Shown: positions 1 to 8,659, counted from the stretch's first letter. The stretch: DNA of 64,000 nucleotides from Peptostreptococcus russellii (GCF_900110295.1 NZ_FODF01000006.1:1-64000), one strand, 5' to 3'. A program made the numbers and translations. The notes: generated by a model from the letters alone, not told the origin.

Positions 1-156
1 ACAACCACACTTAGTACAAACTTTTGGAATATAAGTAATTTGAGCATCTATAACCATATATCTAATACCTTTTATATTTTTGTAGTCACTGCTTATAATT
101 TTTAAATTTTTATCGCTAATTCCTAAAATTTTTGTTATACTATTATTTGAACACAT
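1..156 (-). CDS. ISL3-family transposase, N-terminal 52 codons (partial)
   Basis: The reading frame starts at ATG 156-154 behind an AAAGGA-type ribosome site and is open to the window edge. The translated fragment ends in a CxxC pair (KVCTKCG), which matches the N-terminal zinc-finger region of ISL3/IS204/IS1001-type transposases. The preceding RYMVIDAQITYIPKVCTKC stretch is also typical of these proteins. The DDE catalytic domain would lie to the left, outside the window, so it is not known whether the gene is intact. It sits inside the IS end at 1-321. Confidence 0.7.
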   Translation of the reverse strand, partial: MCSNNSITKILGISDKNLKIISSDYKNIKGIRYMVIDAQITYIPKVCTKCGC

Positions 157-237
157 ATGATTAATCCTTTCTTATTTTTTTGTGGTGATTAAATTATACA
201 ATGGATTTCGTATGTGTTCATCTTTTTTTTGAAAAAA

Positions 238-307
238 TAGTGTTGATAGCAATTTTATCCATTTTCGTCTTACGACGTTTATGGATTATTTATTGCCATC
301 AACACTA
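238..307. repeat. Long inverted repeat inside the IS end
   Basis: Bases 238-252 (TAGTGTTGATAGCAA) pair with 293-307 (TTGCCATCAACACTA) with one mismatch. Between them a second stem, TCCAT/ATGGA with CGTC-TTAC-GACG at the tip, makes an almost continuous hairpin of about 70 bases between the IS tip and the transposase start. It could protect the transposase from read-through transcription, as in other IS elements whose leader RNA folds over the start signal. That role is inferred. Confidence 0.6.
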
Positions 308-321
308 AATATTATAGAGCC

Positions 322-385
322 AAAAATAGCTACTGACTATGCACATATAAAACTTGCTGTATATAAAGACCAGTAGCTATTTTTT
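322..385. terminator. Bidirectional rho-independent terminator next to the IS
   Basis: A perfect 14-bp stem (322-335 with 371-384, AAAAATAGCTACTG) has a 35-base loop and T/A tracts on both sides. It touches the IS boundary at 321 exactly, so the IS appears to have inserted at the edge of a terminator. Confidence 0.7.
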
Positions 386-911
386 ATTGAACTTTATTAA
401 TATCTATTAATTCAATTTATATTGTTATTTATTTAAAGTATCAATATTTTCAAAATATAGCATAAAGTGAAATTATAAATTAAATAAGTATTTGTGTAGT
501 TGAAAAGTTGGTGTGAATTTTAATTACTAATAAAAAACTTCTAGTCAAGAAAGAATAATGTTTATATATTATCAAAGAAGTTATATAAACTATATAAAAA
601 AACTATAGTTATGCTTGATTAAATCTATAAGAATATATATATTAGAAATATAAGTAATGTAATTATAAAAAATAAAAATAAATCTTAAAAAAACATAAAA
701 AAAATAGATATAAATATATATTAATAAAAATAATGATAAAAAATAAAGTATTAATTCATAAAGTGATATTATAAAATATTTCTATGTTCAGAAGTTATAA
801 AAATAAAATAAAAATACTCTGATAAAAAATTAATAATACATTAATAAAAGAATCATTTGTGGTAAACTAGAAATAAGGGTTATATTTGGATTTTATATAG
901 GGGTGATATGA
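386..911. other. AT-rich spacer without a recognised gene
   Basis: About 525 bases with very low GC and no open frame of useful length. I see no recognisable riboswitch, tRNA or decayed gene. The last 15 bases carry the AGGGGTGAT ribosome site of the following gene. Confidence 0.6.
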
Positions 912-1241
912 TTGAGAGGAAAGATTAAAGTGCCTAAGGTAAATGACTTTTGCTGTGTGAGCAAATTGCAGGAATGGAAAGTCGATCTAGGGGATAGCTT
1001 TGAATCTGGAGACGTAGTTTGTGTAATTAATAATCTCAGTGAAAAACACGAAGTTAAAGCTCCAAAGAGTGGAATGCTAGTTGAGAAAACAATTTATGAA
1101 AACGCTATAGTGGAAGATTCTCAAGTAATAGGTATATTCGAAATATCTCCAGACGAAGTGGAAACAGAAGATGAGTTTTTTGCTTCTGGATTTATTGCAA
1201 AGTTTATATCTAAGTTAAAGGAAAGTAAGAATGTCAATTAA
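912..1241 (+). CDS. Small lipoyl/biotinyl-domain-like protein, unassigned
   Basis: 109 residues. The TTG start is chosen because AGGGG at 899-903 sits at good spacing; the ATG at 908 opens a different frame that stops after six codons. Residues about 5-78 read like a single-hybrid (lipoyl/biotinyl) barrel: a KVPKVND start, a 'D.GDSFESGDVVCVI' turn, then VKAPKSGMLVEKTIYENAIVEDSQVIG, close to the end of lipoyl domains. The usual DKA motif that carries the modified lysine is not clear; the nearest equivalent is SEKHE, so attachment of lipoate or biotin is uncertain. A tail of about 30 residues follows. No dehydrogenase or carboxylase gene lies nearby, so the partner is unknown. Confidence 0.55.
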   Translation: MRGKIKVPKVNDFCCVSKLQEWKVDLGDSFESGDVVCVINNLSEKHEVKAPKSGMLVEKTIYENAIVEDSQVIGIFEISPDEVETEDEFFASGFIAKFISKLKESKNVN

Positions 1242-1276
1242 TACAAATGATCTAGAAGATGAAGACTCAAAGAAAG

Positions 1277-1322
1277 AAGGCATCTTAAAATCTGTTTTAT
1301 ACAGACTTGAGATGCCTTTTAC
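1277..1322. terminator. Terminator between convergent genes
   Basis: AAGGCATCT at 1277-1285 pairs with AGATGCCTT at 1310-1318, with an inner TCTGT/ACAGA stem and a T tract. It can serve the + gene at 912 and the convergent mntP. Confidence 0.75.
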
Positions 1323-1335
1323 TATTTCTATATTT

Positions 1336-1914
1336 TTATTTCAAAAGAGATTCTAAAAGAATCTTAAGACCGATTAGAATAAGTATTAGACCACCTAAAA
1401 CTTCAGATTTGCTTTTGTACTTTGAACCGAATTTAAATCCTATAAAAACTCCTATTGCAGAAATTATAAAAGTTGTAATACCTATAATTGAAACTGCAGA
1501 GAATATATTTATATTTAATAAAGCAAATGATATACCTACTGCTAGAGCATCTATGCTTGTAGCTACAGCTAGAACAATCATATTTTTAAAATCTATTTCT
1601 AGTTCACCCTTTATATCACATAAAATTTCTTCTTCTTGTTTCACCTCTCTTGATTCTTTGATCATATTAAGACCGATAAATAGTAAAAGGGAAAATGCAA
1701 CCCAATGGCTAAATGAAGATATAAAACCTGCGAATTGAGATCCTAAAAAATAGCCTATAAGAGGCATTACTGCCTGAAAAACACCAAAATATAAAGCTAT
1801 GATAATAGCTTTTTTCCAATTCATTTTTCTTTGACAGAGACCTTTGCATATAGAAACAGCAAAAGCATCCATGCTCAAACCAACACCTATACTAATTAAA
1901 TTAAAAAATGACAT
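1336..1914 (-). CDS. mntP: MntP-type manganese efflux pump
   Basis: 192 residues, the normal size for MntP/YebN. Six hydrophobic segments are visible. The two family half-motifs are present: GLSMDAFAVSICKGL near residue 12 and ATSIDALAVGISF near residue 117, each with the Asp expected in the metal path. A charged loop (ESREVKQEEEILCD) divides the halves, as in the DUF204 repeat architecture. The protein exports Mn2+ across the cytoplasmic membrane to relieve manganese excess. The start is the ATG preceded by AAGGAG. No yybP-ykoY manganese riboswitch is visible upstream; the leader holds only a 21-base hairpin at 1937-1957. Confidence 0.9.
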   Translation of the reverse strand: MSFFNLISIGVGLSMDAFAVSICKGLCQRKMNWKKAIIIALYFGVFQAVMPLIGYFLGSQFAGFISSFSHWVAFSLLLFIGLNMIKESREVKQEEEILCDIKGELEIDFKNMIVLAVATSIDALAVGISFALLNINIFSAVSIIGITTFIISAIGVFIGFKFGSKYKSKSEVLGGLILILIGLKILLESLLK

Positions 1915-1936
1915 AGTTATCTCCTTATAAAAATAA

Positions 1937-1957
1937 ACTCCACCTAATAGGCGGAGT
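1937..1957 (-). terminator. Hairpin with T-rich tail upstream of mntP
   Basis: On the minus strand ACTCCGCC pairs with GGTGGAGT through one G-U pair (the + strand copy would have an A-C mismatch), followed by TTTATTTTTA and then the mntP ribosome site. It may terminate the lipoprotein gene at 2083-2787 or attenuate mntP. Confidence 0.5.
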
Positions 1958-2082
1958 AAAAATCTATATATTATTATACAATAAATATATCAAATAATCT
2001 ATATAATAAAAATATATCATAATGAAGAATTAAATGATAAATATATATTTTTGATTTTTAAAAGTGTCTTTAAAGAGACTTT

Positions 2083-2787
2083 TTATTCAACACTAGGTGT
2101 AGTGTTTTTATTTTGTGAAGCTTCCGCGGCTTTTTGTTTTTCAGCAACCTTTTTTGCATCTTCTTCTTTCTTAGTATTTTCAGCATTTTTGATTTCTTCT
2201 TCAGTTAATTTTTTACCAGAAATACCATCGATCAGAACTTTTTCATTTTTAGCAGAATCGCCTTTGCCACCATCGGTTAAAGTGATTTGGTAAATATTCT
2301 TTCCACCATCACTATAAAGCTTATATGCTAATACTTGATTTAAATCTGGATTGCTTGCTATTTGAATAGCTGCTTTTCCAGCTTTTTGAATATCTAAAAC
2401 TGGAACAAAGTCGATATATTCAGGTGGATTAGCTTTGTCTATAGGACCTTTTTCTTCTTTCTTAGAGATGTTTCCAGACTTGGCATCTATTGTATAAATA
2501 TGCTCGATGCCCTTTTTATCAACTGCATCTAGAGTATAGATATAACTATCTTTAGAAGGCACAAGTTCTACTGAAATAACACTTCCTGCCTTGTTAGCAG
2601 TAGTAAATTGTAAAATAGCTTGTTGCTGATTGATTATTTTAGCAGTTCTTACATCCATAATATTTTCTGAAGTTTCAACATTCTTTTTATCTGATTTTTG
2701 ATCTTTATTAGAACCACATCCTACAGCTGAAAGGCACATAAGCATACAACTAGACAAAATGAGTCCCTTTTTTATATTCTTTTTCAT
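2083..2787 (-). CDS. PepSY-like lipoprotein
   Basis: 234 residues with a lipoprotein signal (basic start, hydrophobic stretch, lipobox AVGC, lipidated Cys24). Two regions resemble PepSY domains: about residues 50-112, ending YTIDAKSGNISKKEE, and about 118-195, ending KVLIDGISGKKLTEEE; both show the 'Y-x-hydrophobic-D-x-x-G' end seen in that family. The last 35 residues are Lys/Ala/Glu-rich and probably disordered. PepSY proteins are exported and often modulate surface proteases, but the substrate here is unknown. The RBS on the minus strand is AAGGAGG. The 295-base spacer to the oppositely oriented gene at 3200 suggests its own promoter. Confidence 0.6.
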   Translation of the reverse strand: MKKNIKKGLILSSCMLMCLSAVGCGSNKDQKSDKKNVETSENIMDVRTAKIINQQQAILQFTTANKAGSVISVELVPSKDSYIYTLDAVDKKGIEHIYTIDAKSGNISKKEEKGPIDKANPPEYIDFVPVLDIQKAGKAAIQIASNPDLNQVLAYKLYSDGGKNIYQITLTDGGKGDSAKNEKVLIDGISGKKLTEEEIKNAENTKKEEDAKKVAEKQKAAEASQNKNTTPSVE

Positions 2788-3199
2788 ATTATTTCCTCCT
2801 TAACAAAAAGCAATTCGAGAATGAATTGCACAGTCACAACATATATTATACATCAAATATAGGAGTATATAAATAAAATTTATAAGTTTAACTATATTGT
2901 AATAAAAAGTATCCATACAGCAGAAAAAAATCTATAAAAGTGACAAAAAATCCAAAAAAAGTGGGCTTTAAAAATAAAAATAGCTATTATGTTGAGAAGT
3001 CTGTGGACTTAGTGGATAATTTTCTGAAATTTACAAAAAAAGTGACAAAATTCATAGATAAATCTCCTAAATATGTGGATAAGTAATCGTGTGAATAATT
3101 ATAAAAAATTAGAATAAAAAAGAAAATGTAAATAAATTGTATATACAATAACAGTATGGTATCATAAAAAGAGTGAATTTTCTATAAGGAGGTGAGATT
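2788..3199. other. Divergent spacer with DnaA-box-like sites
   Basis: A 412-base AT-rich spacer between divergent genes. It holds a perfect DnaA box on the minus strand (TGTGGATAA, 3074-3082), a one-mismatch box (AGTGGATAA, 3011-3019) and a weak one (TGTGGACTT, 3002-3010). No dnaA, dnaN or other origin gene is adjacent, so this is not called an origin. The perfect AAGGAGGTGA ribosome site of the next gene is at 3186-3195. Confidence 0.45.
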
Positions 3200-3751
3200 T
3201 TGGGAAAAGGTAAATATTCTAGACAGAGGGGAATAGCCAGTAAGATCTTGATATTTCTTGTATCTGCAATAGCGATAATAGCAACGTCTTCTTCTTTGAT
3301 TTTTTTCAATGTACCTAGCTATGTATATTCTAATATGGTTGGTTTATTTATATTCTCACTTTACTTTGGAACAGCTCAATCTTTAGTATTTGTTTGTATA
3401 ATGCAGATTATAATGATGAAAACAGGACTTGCTACAGAATTTCTAAGTTACTCTTTTGTCCTTTGGGTTACAAATGTATTGATTATAAAAATTGCTCAAG
3501 GTGGAATTCCGAAAAGAATTGCTAAAAATAGAAACTATAATTTAATAGCAGTTATAGTAGCTTCAGTAGTTTTAATGGCGATACTTTCTAAGCCAGTTTC
3601 AGTTGCAGCATTTAATTGGATCCAAGGTGGTGGAAGAAGTTTTGAAGGATTTATTAATAAAGAATTTATAATAGAACAACTAAAAATATTTGGACTATCA
3701 GGGATAGTAACATTTATATTCTACAAAATATTTAATAGGTTTGATGTTTAA
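3200..3751 (+). CDS. Multi-pass membrane protein, possibly ECF S-component-like
   Basis: 183 residues beginning at TTG 3200, fixed by AAGGAGGTGA five bases upstream. Five or so hydrophobic segments are visible (about residues 15-37, 43-72, 80-97, 112-130, 160-178) after a short basic start GKGKYSRQRG. Size, basic N-terminus and helix pattern resemble the substrate-binding S components of energy-coupling-factor transporters, but I do not recognise a substrate-specific motif and no EcfA/EcfT genes are near. Function unassigned. Confidence 0.5.
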   Translation: MGKGKYSRQRGIASKILIFLVSAIAIIATSSSLIFFNVPSYVYSNMVGLFIFSLYFGTAQSLVFVCIMQIIMMKTGLATEFLSYSFVLWVTNVLIIKIAQGGIPKRIAKNRNYNLIAVIVASVVLMAILSKPVSVAAFNWIQGGGRSFEGFINKEFIIEQLKIFGLSGIVTFIFYKIFNRFDV

Positions 3752-3935
3752 TAAATAATAAGTATTAGAAAATAATAAATCACTATAAAAAATAATTTTT
3801 ATTAAAGTTTGCATGAAAAAGCAAGCATATAAATGGAAAAGAATCTATATTTTGTGAGAGAGAGTATGAATTTAAAAGACGGGAAAATGTTTTTTAAAAA
3901 TAAAACTCGAAATGGGTATAATTTAGGGGGAAGTT

Positions 3936-5381
3936 ATGAAGTTTAAAAAGGCTGGTTTGATTTTAGGAAGCTTTGCTCTAGCAGTTTGCTTGTCTAGTTG
4001 TGGTTCTAATGAATCAGACAAAGGTAATGAAAAAGAAAGTGTAAGTGTGGAAGATACAATGTTAAAGTCATCGGATTTGAATGATTCAGTTCAGATTATT
4101 GATATTAGACATCCGGATAAGTTTTTAGGTTGGAAAAATGAAGATGGTGTTAGTGGACATATAGCTAATGCAGTTGATTTTCCAGTTGAATGGCTTAGCT
4201 ATGAAAAGAAACCTGAAAATATAGAAACAGAACTAAAGAGAAGACACATTGATAAGGATAAAAAAACTGTAATTTATTCTGATAAGGATGTTGAAAAAGA
4301 AGATTTTGACAAGTTTGCAAAGCTTGGATTTAAGGATATACATTCTTTAGAAGGTGGAATTGACTCTTATGCAAAAGATGGTGGTAAGTTAGAAAGATTG
4401 GAAGGCTACGAAATGTATGTTTCTCCTGAGTGGGTAGAAGACCTTGTAAATGGTAAGAAACCGGAAGGATATAATGGAGAAAAATACAAAATTGTAGAAA
4501 TATCTCTACCAAGTGAAAAGGATGAATACAAAAACGGTCATATAAAGGGTGCAATAAACTTTAATTCAGATGAAATAAATCATGTTCCAGGTCCTAGAAC
4601 TGTACAGGAATATGAGGGAATAACTATGGAAAAACAGATTACTTTCTGGAATTTCTATCCAGATGATAAAATAAAAGAGGTTCTAGAAAATGCAGGTATT
4701 GACAAGGATACCACTGTAATACTTTATGGAACTGATAAGGCGACAACTGCTGCAGCTAGAGCGGGATTAGTAATGGACTATGCAGGTGTAAAGAATATTA
4801 AGTTTATAAATGGTGGAAAAGTTATTTGGAATCTTGAAAAAAGACCTTTAGATAAAGAAGATGTAAAAACTGAAAAAGTAGATTTTGGAACAAGTGTACC
4901 ACAGAATCCTTCTATTATATTTAATTATGAAGATGAAAAGAAAATAGCCAATGATCCTAAGAATTCAGTAGTAGCATCTGTTAGAAGTTTTGATGAATAT
5001 TTAGGAAAGATGAGTGGATATACATATATAGACAAGGCTGGAGATATTAAAAATGCAAGATTTGCCTATGCTGGATCTAATCCATATGCTATGGAAGACT
5101 TTAGAAATATAGATAATACTATGTTTAATTACAATCTTTGTGCAGATAGATGGAAGAAATGGGGAATTACACCAGAAAAGAAGGTTTCTTTCCACTGTGG
5201 TACAGGATGGAGAGCAGCAGAAACTTATTATATAGCTAAGGCTTTAGGCTGGAAAGATGTAGGAGTATATGAAGGTGGTTGGTATGAGTGGAGCAAAATG
5301 CCAGATAGTGAAGATAAGGAAAAGGGATTACCAGAAGATGCTCCAGAGAAAAAACCAGAAGAGTATTTTACAAAACAGTAA
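3936..5381 (+). CDS. Lipoprotein with three rhodanese domains, one catalytic
   Basis: 481 residues. A lipobox (LSSC, Cys22) indicates attachment to the outer face of the membrane. Three rhodanese-like domains follow: about 45-155, 160-305 and 325-458. At the active-site position the first reads VIYSDKD and the second VILYGTDKATTAAARAG, both without cysteine. Only the third keeps a rhodanese loop, SFHCGTGWRAA, with Cys421. Each domain keeps the 'GHI..A' or 'GG...W' landmarks. Rhodaneses transfer sulfane sulfur (thiosulfate or polysulfide to a thiol acceptor). A secreted triple-domain form suggests sulfur handling outside the cell, but the acceptor is unknown. The gene stands alone between its own spacer and a strong terminator. 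Confidence 0.8.
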   Translation: MKFKKAGLILGSFALAVCLSSCGSNESDKGNEKESVSVEDTMLKSSDLNDSVQIIDIRHPDKFLGWKNEDGVSGHIANAVDFPVEWLSYEKKPENIETELKRRHIDKDKKTVIYSDKDVEKEDFDKFAKLGFKDIHSLEGGIDSYAKDGGKLERLEGYEMYVSPEWVEDLVNGKKPEGYNGEKYKIVEISLPSEKDEYKNGHIKGAINFNSDEINHVPGPRTVQEYEGITMEKQITFWNFYPDDKIKEVLENAGIDKDTTVILYGTDKATTAAARAGLVMDYAGVKNIKFINGGKVIWNLEKRPLDKEDVKTEKVDFGTSVPQNPSIIFNYEDEKKIANDPKNSVVASVRSFDEYLGKMSGYTYIDKAGDIKNARFAYAGSNPYAMEDFRNIDNTMFNYNLCADRWKKWGITPEKKVSFHCGTGWRAAETYYIAKALGWKDVGVYEGGWYEWSKMPDSEDKEKGLPEDAPEKKPEEYFTKQ

Positions 5382-5460
5382 TATATTCTAGTAAATTTGA
5401 ACTATTTAATTCTGATGAAAATATAAAAAAATTAAATCAAAATAAAGTATAGATAAAATA

Positions 5461-5503
5461 AAAAAGCCTTGTTAAGAATATATATTCTTAACAAGGCTTT
5501 TTT
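5461..5503. terminator. Strong rho-independent terminator
   Basis: A near-perfect 18-bp stem (AAAAGCCTTGTTAAGAAT / ATTCTTAACAAGGCTTTT) ends in a T tract. It closes the rhodanese lipoprotein gene. Confidence 0.9.
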
Positions 5504-5839
5504 AATACTATAATATAGATACATATTTAAAGGTAATCTCTTTAAGTACATTGTAATATAATAGTTGTATAATACTATAAAAGGTGTTAAACTAATAAGA
5601 CGGGTTTTTAAAATCATAAAAAAGAAATAAAAACCTAACTAAATTAACTGTTTTTATTAGGAGAAACTTTACTAAATAAATAGTAATAAAGTCATAAAAA
5701 TATAATCTTAATTAGAAAGTATTTAGTTTAAATAGCGCTATTAAGAATCATAATATTCAAAACATCTGTATGACAAGCTATTCGTCTCAGCAGGTGGTAT
5801 TTTAGAATGTTTTTATAAGGTATTATAGGAGGAAGTTCC
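5504..5839. other. AT-rich spacer upstream of trkA
   Basis: 336 bases with no gene. I looked for a c-di-AMP (ydaO) riboswitch, which controls potassium uptake in some Firmicutes, and do not see its conserved core. The AGGAGGA ribosome site of trkA is at 5827-5833. Confidence 0.5.
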
Positions 5840-7198
5840 GTGAGAATAGTAATAATAGGTGGCGGTAAAGTAGGTAAAAAATTGTCCGAAGAGCTGTCAA
5901 AAGAAATGCATGATGTAACAGTAATTGAGAAAAATACAAATGTAATAAATAAAATCAATTCACATCAAGACGTAGCGTGTATTAACGGAGACGCTATAGA
6001 TTATGAAGTTCAAAAAGAAGCAGGAGTAGAAGAAGCAGATCTTGTGATAGGATGTACGTCTTCTGATGAAATCAATATGTTCTCTTGTTTATTTGCCAAG
6101 AAATTAGGAGCTAAAAATACTATAGCAAGAGTAAGAAATCCAGAGTATTATAATCAGCTAAAGTATATAAAGGAAGATTTAGGTCTTAGTATGGCAATAA
6201 ATCCAGAGTATGTTGCAGCAAATGAAATCTCTAGAATTTTGAGATTCCCATCGGCTATAAAAGTAGAAACTTTTGCTAAGGGGAAAGTTGAATTATTAGA
6301 GTTTAAAATTCATAAAAACTCACCACTTATAGGGATGAAAATAAATGAAATAACAAAAGCTTTAAGGATGAAGCTTCTTATATGTGCAGTTCAGAGAGAG
6401 GGAGACGTTATTATTCCAGATGGTAATGTCGAATTAAAACTTGGAGACAAAATCAATATTGCAGCATCGCATGACAATCTTGAAGAATTCCTAAAAAAAG
6501 CTGGAGGTTGGAAAAGAAAGATTAAGACAGTTATGGTAATAGGTGGTGGAAAAATAGCCTATTATCTATGCAAAAGTCTTGAGCATATAAATGTAAAAAT
6601 AAAAATAATAGATAATGACTATGAAACTTGTAGGACATTGTCAGATCTTTTACCAAATGTAGACGTAATATATGGTGATGGTACAGATAAACAGCTTTTG
6701 GAAGAAGAGGGGATTGACGATACAGATGCATTTGTTTCTTTAACAGGAATAGATGAAGAAAATATAATATTATCAATGTATGCTAATACTAAAGATATAA
6801 ATAAGATAGTTACGAAGTTGAGTCAGTCGTCTTTCAGAGATTTAACAGAGAGTTTTAATCTAGATACAGTAGTATCTCCGAAGGATTTAACTGCAAATAT
6901 TATTCTAAGATATGTAAAGGCGATGAATAACTCATATGGAAGTAAATTGAATTGCCTTTATAGAATGGTAGATGATAAGGTTGAGGCATTGGAGTTTTCT
7001 GTAAAGGATAGTTGTAAAATTGTAGACATTCCACTTTCTGATTTGAAACTAAAGAAAGATATTTTAGTTGCTTGTATAGTCAGAGAAGGTAGAATTATTA
7101 TACCTAATGGTAATGACTCAATGAGGGTTAAGGATAATATTATAATAATTTCAAAAGAACTTAATATAAGTGATATAGAAGATATAGTTGCAGAGTAG
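5840..7198 (+). CDS. trkA: Trk potassium uptake, peripheral NAD-binding subunit TrkA
   Basis: 452 residues, full length for a duplicated TrkA. GTG start behind AGGAGGA. There are two RCK halves: a Rossmann domain starting IVIIGGGKVGKKLSEEL, an RCK-C domain at about 135-215, then a second Rossmann domain with VMVIGGGKIAYYLCKSL and a second RCK-C at about 375-450. The protein binds NAD(H)/ATP on the cytoplasmic face of the membrane and gates the TrkH channel, controlling K+ entry. trkH follows nine bases downstream, so the two form an operon. Closest alternative would be KtrA, but KtrA has only one RCK half. Confidence 0.93.
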   Translation: MRIVIIGGGKVGKKLSEELSKEMHDVTVIEKNTNVINKINSHQDVACINGDAIDYEVQKEAGVEEADLVIGCTSSDEINMFSCLFAKKLGAKNTIARVRNPEYYNQLKYIKEDLGLSMAINPEYVAANEISRILRFPSAIKVETFAKGKVELLEFKIHKNSPLIGMKINEITKALRMKLLICAVQREGDVIIPDGNVELKLGDKINIAASHDNLEEFLKKAGGWKRKIKTVMVIGGGKIAYYLCKSLEHINVKIKIIDNDYETCRTLSDLLPNVDVIYGDGTDKQLLEEEGIDDTDAFVSLTGIDEENIILSMYANTKDINKIVTKLSQSSFRDLTESFNLDTVVSPKDLTANIILRYVKAMNNSYGSKLNCLYRMVDDKVEALEFSVKDSCKIVDIPLSDLKLKKDILVACIVREGRIIIPNGNDSMRVKDNIIIISKELNISDIEDIVAE

Positions 7199-7207
7199 GA
7201 GGAAAGT

Positions 7208-8659
7208 ATGAATTATGAAATGGTAGTCTACGTTCTTCTGAATATAGCAAAGATAGAAGGAGTTTTGATGATGATTCCTGGAATAGTATCTTTAATATAT
7301 GGTGAGTATAATACTGCAAAAGTTATATTGACTATAGCTATATTACTTGCGGCTTTTGGTTTTATATTTACCCTTAAAAAGCCTAGAAGACTAGATATTT
7401 TTGCAAAAGATGGTTTATTTATAGTAGGTATAGCTTGGATTACATTTTCCTTGTTGGGGGCACTTCCATTTTATTTTACAGGAAGTATTAATAGCTATGT
7501 AAATGCAGTATTTGAAACGGTGTCTGGATTTACAACAACAGGTTCTACTATACTTACAGATATAGAAAGTCTTCCAAATGGAATACTATTTTGGAGATCT
7601 TTTACACATTGGATAGGTGGAATGGGTGTTTTGGTATTTGTTCTTGCCATTATACCACTTGCAGGAAGTAGGTCTATGAATATAATGAAGGCTGAGGTTC
7701 CAGGACCAACAGTTGACAAATTGGTTCCCAAGACTAAACAGACAGCAAAAATACTTTACTTTATATATGTAGGTTTAACAATACTACAGGTGATATTCCT
7801 TGTTGCTGGTAAAATGCCTTTATTTGATAGCATATTGACATCTTTTTCAACAGCAGGTACAGGAGGATTTTCAAATAAAAACAATAGTATAGCCTATTAT
7901 GACAGTGCATATGTTGATGGTGTAGTTACAGTATTTATGATTTTATTCGGAATAAATTTCAATTTATTTTATTTGGCTCTATTAAAGAAGTTCAAGAGAA
8001 TATTTAAGAGTGAAGAATTAAGAACATATATTGCAATAATAGCAGTTTCGACTCTTTTGATAACATTTAATATAAGAGGAATGTATCCATCCTTTTTAAA
8101 GGCATTTAGATATGCTTCATTCCAGGTTGCTACAATCATTACTACAACAGGATTTATGACGGCAGATTTTAATGTGTGGCCTATGTTTTCAAAGGCTATT
8201 TTACTGTTATTGATGATAGTAGGTGCTTGTGCCGGTTCAACAGGTGGTGGTCTAAAAGTTTCAAGAGTACTTATAATGGTAAAACATATTAAGTGTGAAA
8301 TAAAAAGACTCCTTCATCCTAGAGCTATGGTAAGCGTAAAAATAGATAAAAAGACTGTAGAAACATCTGTAATTAGCAGTGTTTTGGCATATTTGTTGGT
8401 TTATTTTTCATTGATAGTAATTTCATTTTTATTAATATCTATCAATGAATTTGACTTTGAAACCAGCCTTACATCTGTAATTACTTGTATAAACAATGTA
8501 GGACCTGGATTAGGTGCAATAGTTGGACCAACTGGAAATTTCTCATCTTTTTCCGATTTTTCAAAGATTATATTGTGCTTTGATATGTTATTAGGTAGAT
8601 TAGAAATATTCCCGATACTATTATTATTTAGTCCTAGAATGTATAAAAGAAGATTTTAA
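7208..8659 (+). CDS. trkH: Trk potassium transporter, membrane subunit TrkH
   Basis: 483 residues, strongly hydrophobic. The four pore loops of the TrkH/KtrB superfamily are recognisable: SGFTTTGSTIL, SFSTAGTGGFSNK, TTTGFMTADF and NNVGPGLGAI, each with the selectivity-filter glycine. The conserved GACAGSTGGGLKVSRV stretch before the third intracellular region is also present. It conducts K+ into the cell and works with the TrkA protein encoded just upstream (nine-base gap, RBS GGAGGAAAG). Terminator 8780-8808 is downstream. Confidence 0.93.
   Translation: MNYEMVVYVLLNIAKIEGVLMMIPGIVSLIYGEYNTAKVILTIAILLAAFGFIFTLKKPRRLDIFAKDGLFIVGIAWITFSLLGALPFYFTGSINSYVNAVFETVSGFTTTGSTILTDIESLPNGILFWRSFTHWIGGMGVLVFVLAIIPLAGSRSMNIMKAEVPGPTVDKLVPKTKQTAKILYFIYVGLTILQVIFLVAGKMPLFDSILTSFSTAGTGGFSNKNNSIAYYDSAYVDGVVTVFMILFGINFNLFYLALLKKFKRIFKSEELRTYIAIIAVSTLLITFNIRGMYPSFLKAFRYASFQVATIITTTGFMTADFNVWPMFSKAILLLLMIVGACAGSTGGGLKVSRVLIMVKHIKCEIKRLLHPRAMVSVKIDKKTVETSVISSVLAYLLVYFSLIVISFLLISINEFDFETSLTSVITCINNVGPGLGAIVGPTGNFSSFSDFSKIILCFDMLLGRLEIFPILLLFSPRMYKRRF

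Larger units (their letters stand above)
1..321 (-). mobile_element. ISL3-family insertion sequence, one end only
   Basis: The transposase start lies on the minus strand and the element runs off the left edge. Read on the minus strand, the outer end begins GGCTCTATAATA, and ISL3-family terminal repeats are known to begin GGCTCT. I therefore place the boundary at about 321. The next bases, 322-329 (AAAAATAG), could be one copy of the 8-bp target duplication, but the other end of the element is outside the window so this cannot be tested. About 165 bases of non-coding IS DNA with a long hairpin separate the tip from the transposase ATG. Confidence 0.65.

Noticed and set aside
1307-1738. Open frame on the + strand opposite mntP
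   Set aside because: It is antisense to a gene with clear MntP motifs and has no ribosome site.
3002-3082. Chromosomal origin at the DnaA boxes
   Set aside because: Only two good boxes, and no dnaA/dnaN neighbour or clear unwinding element; kept only as a lower-interest finding.
3866-3946. 26-codon frame upstream of the rhodanese lipoprotein
   Set aside because: No recognisable product; only a weak GAGAG site; it overlaps the lipoprotein start. Not supportable as a gene.
5504-5839. c-di-AMP (ydaO) riboswitch before trkA
   Set aside because: Expected from Bacillus potassium genes, but the conserved sequence blocks are absent.
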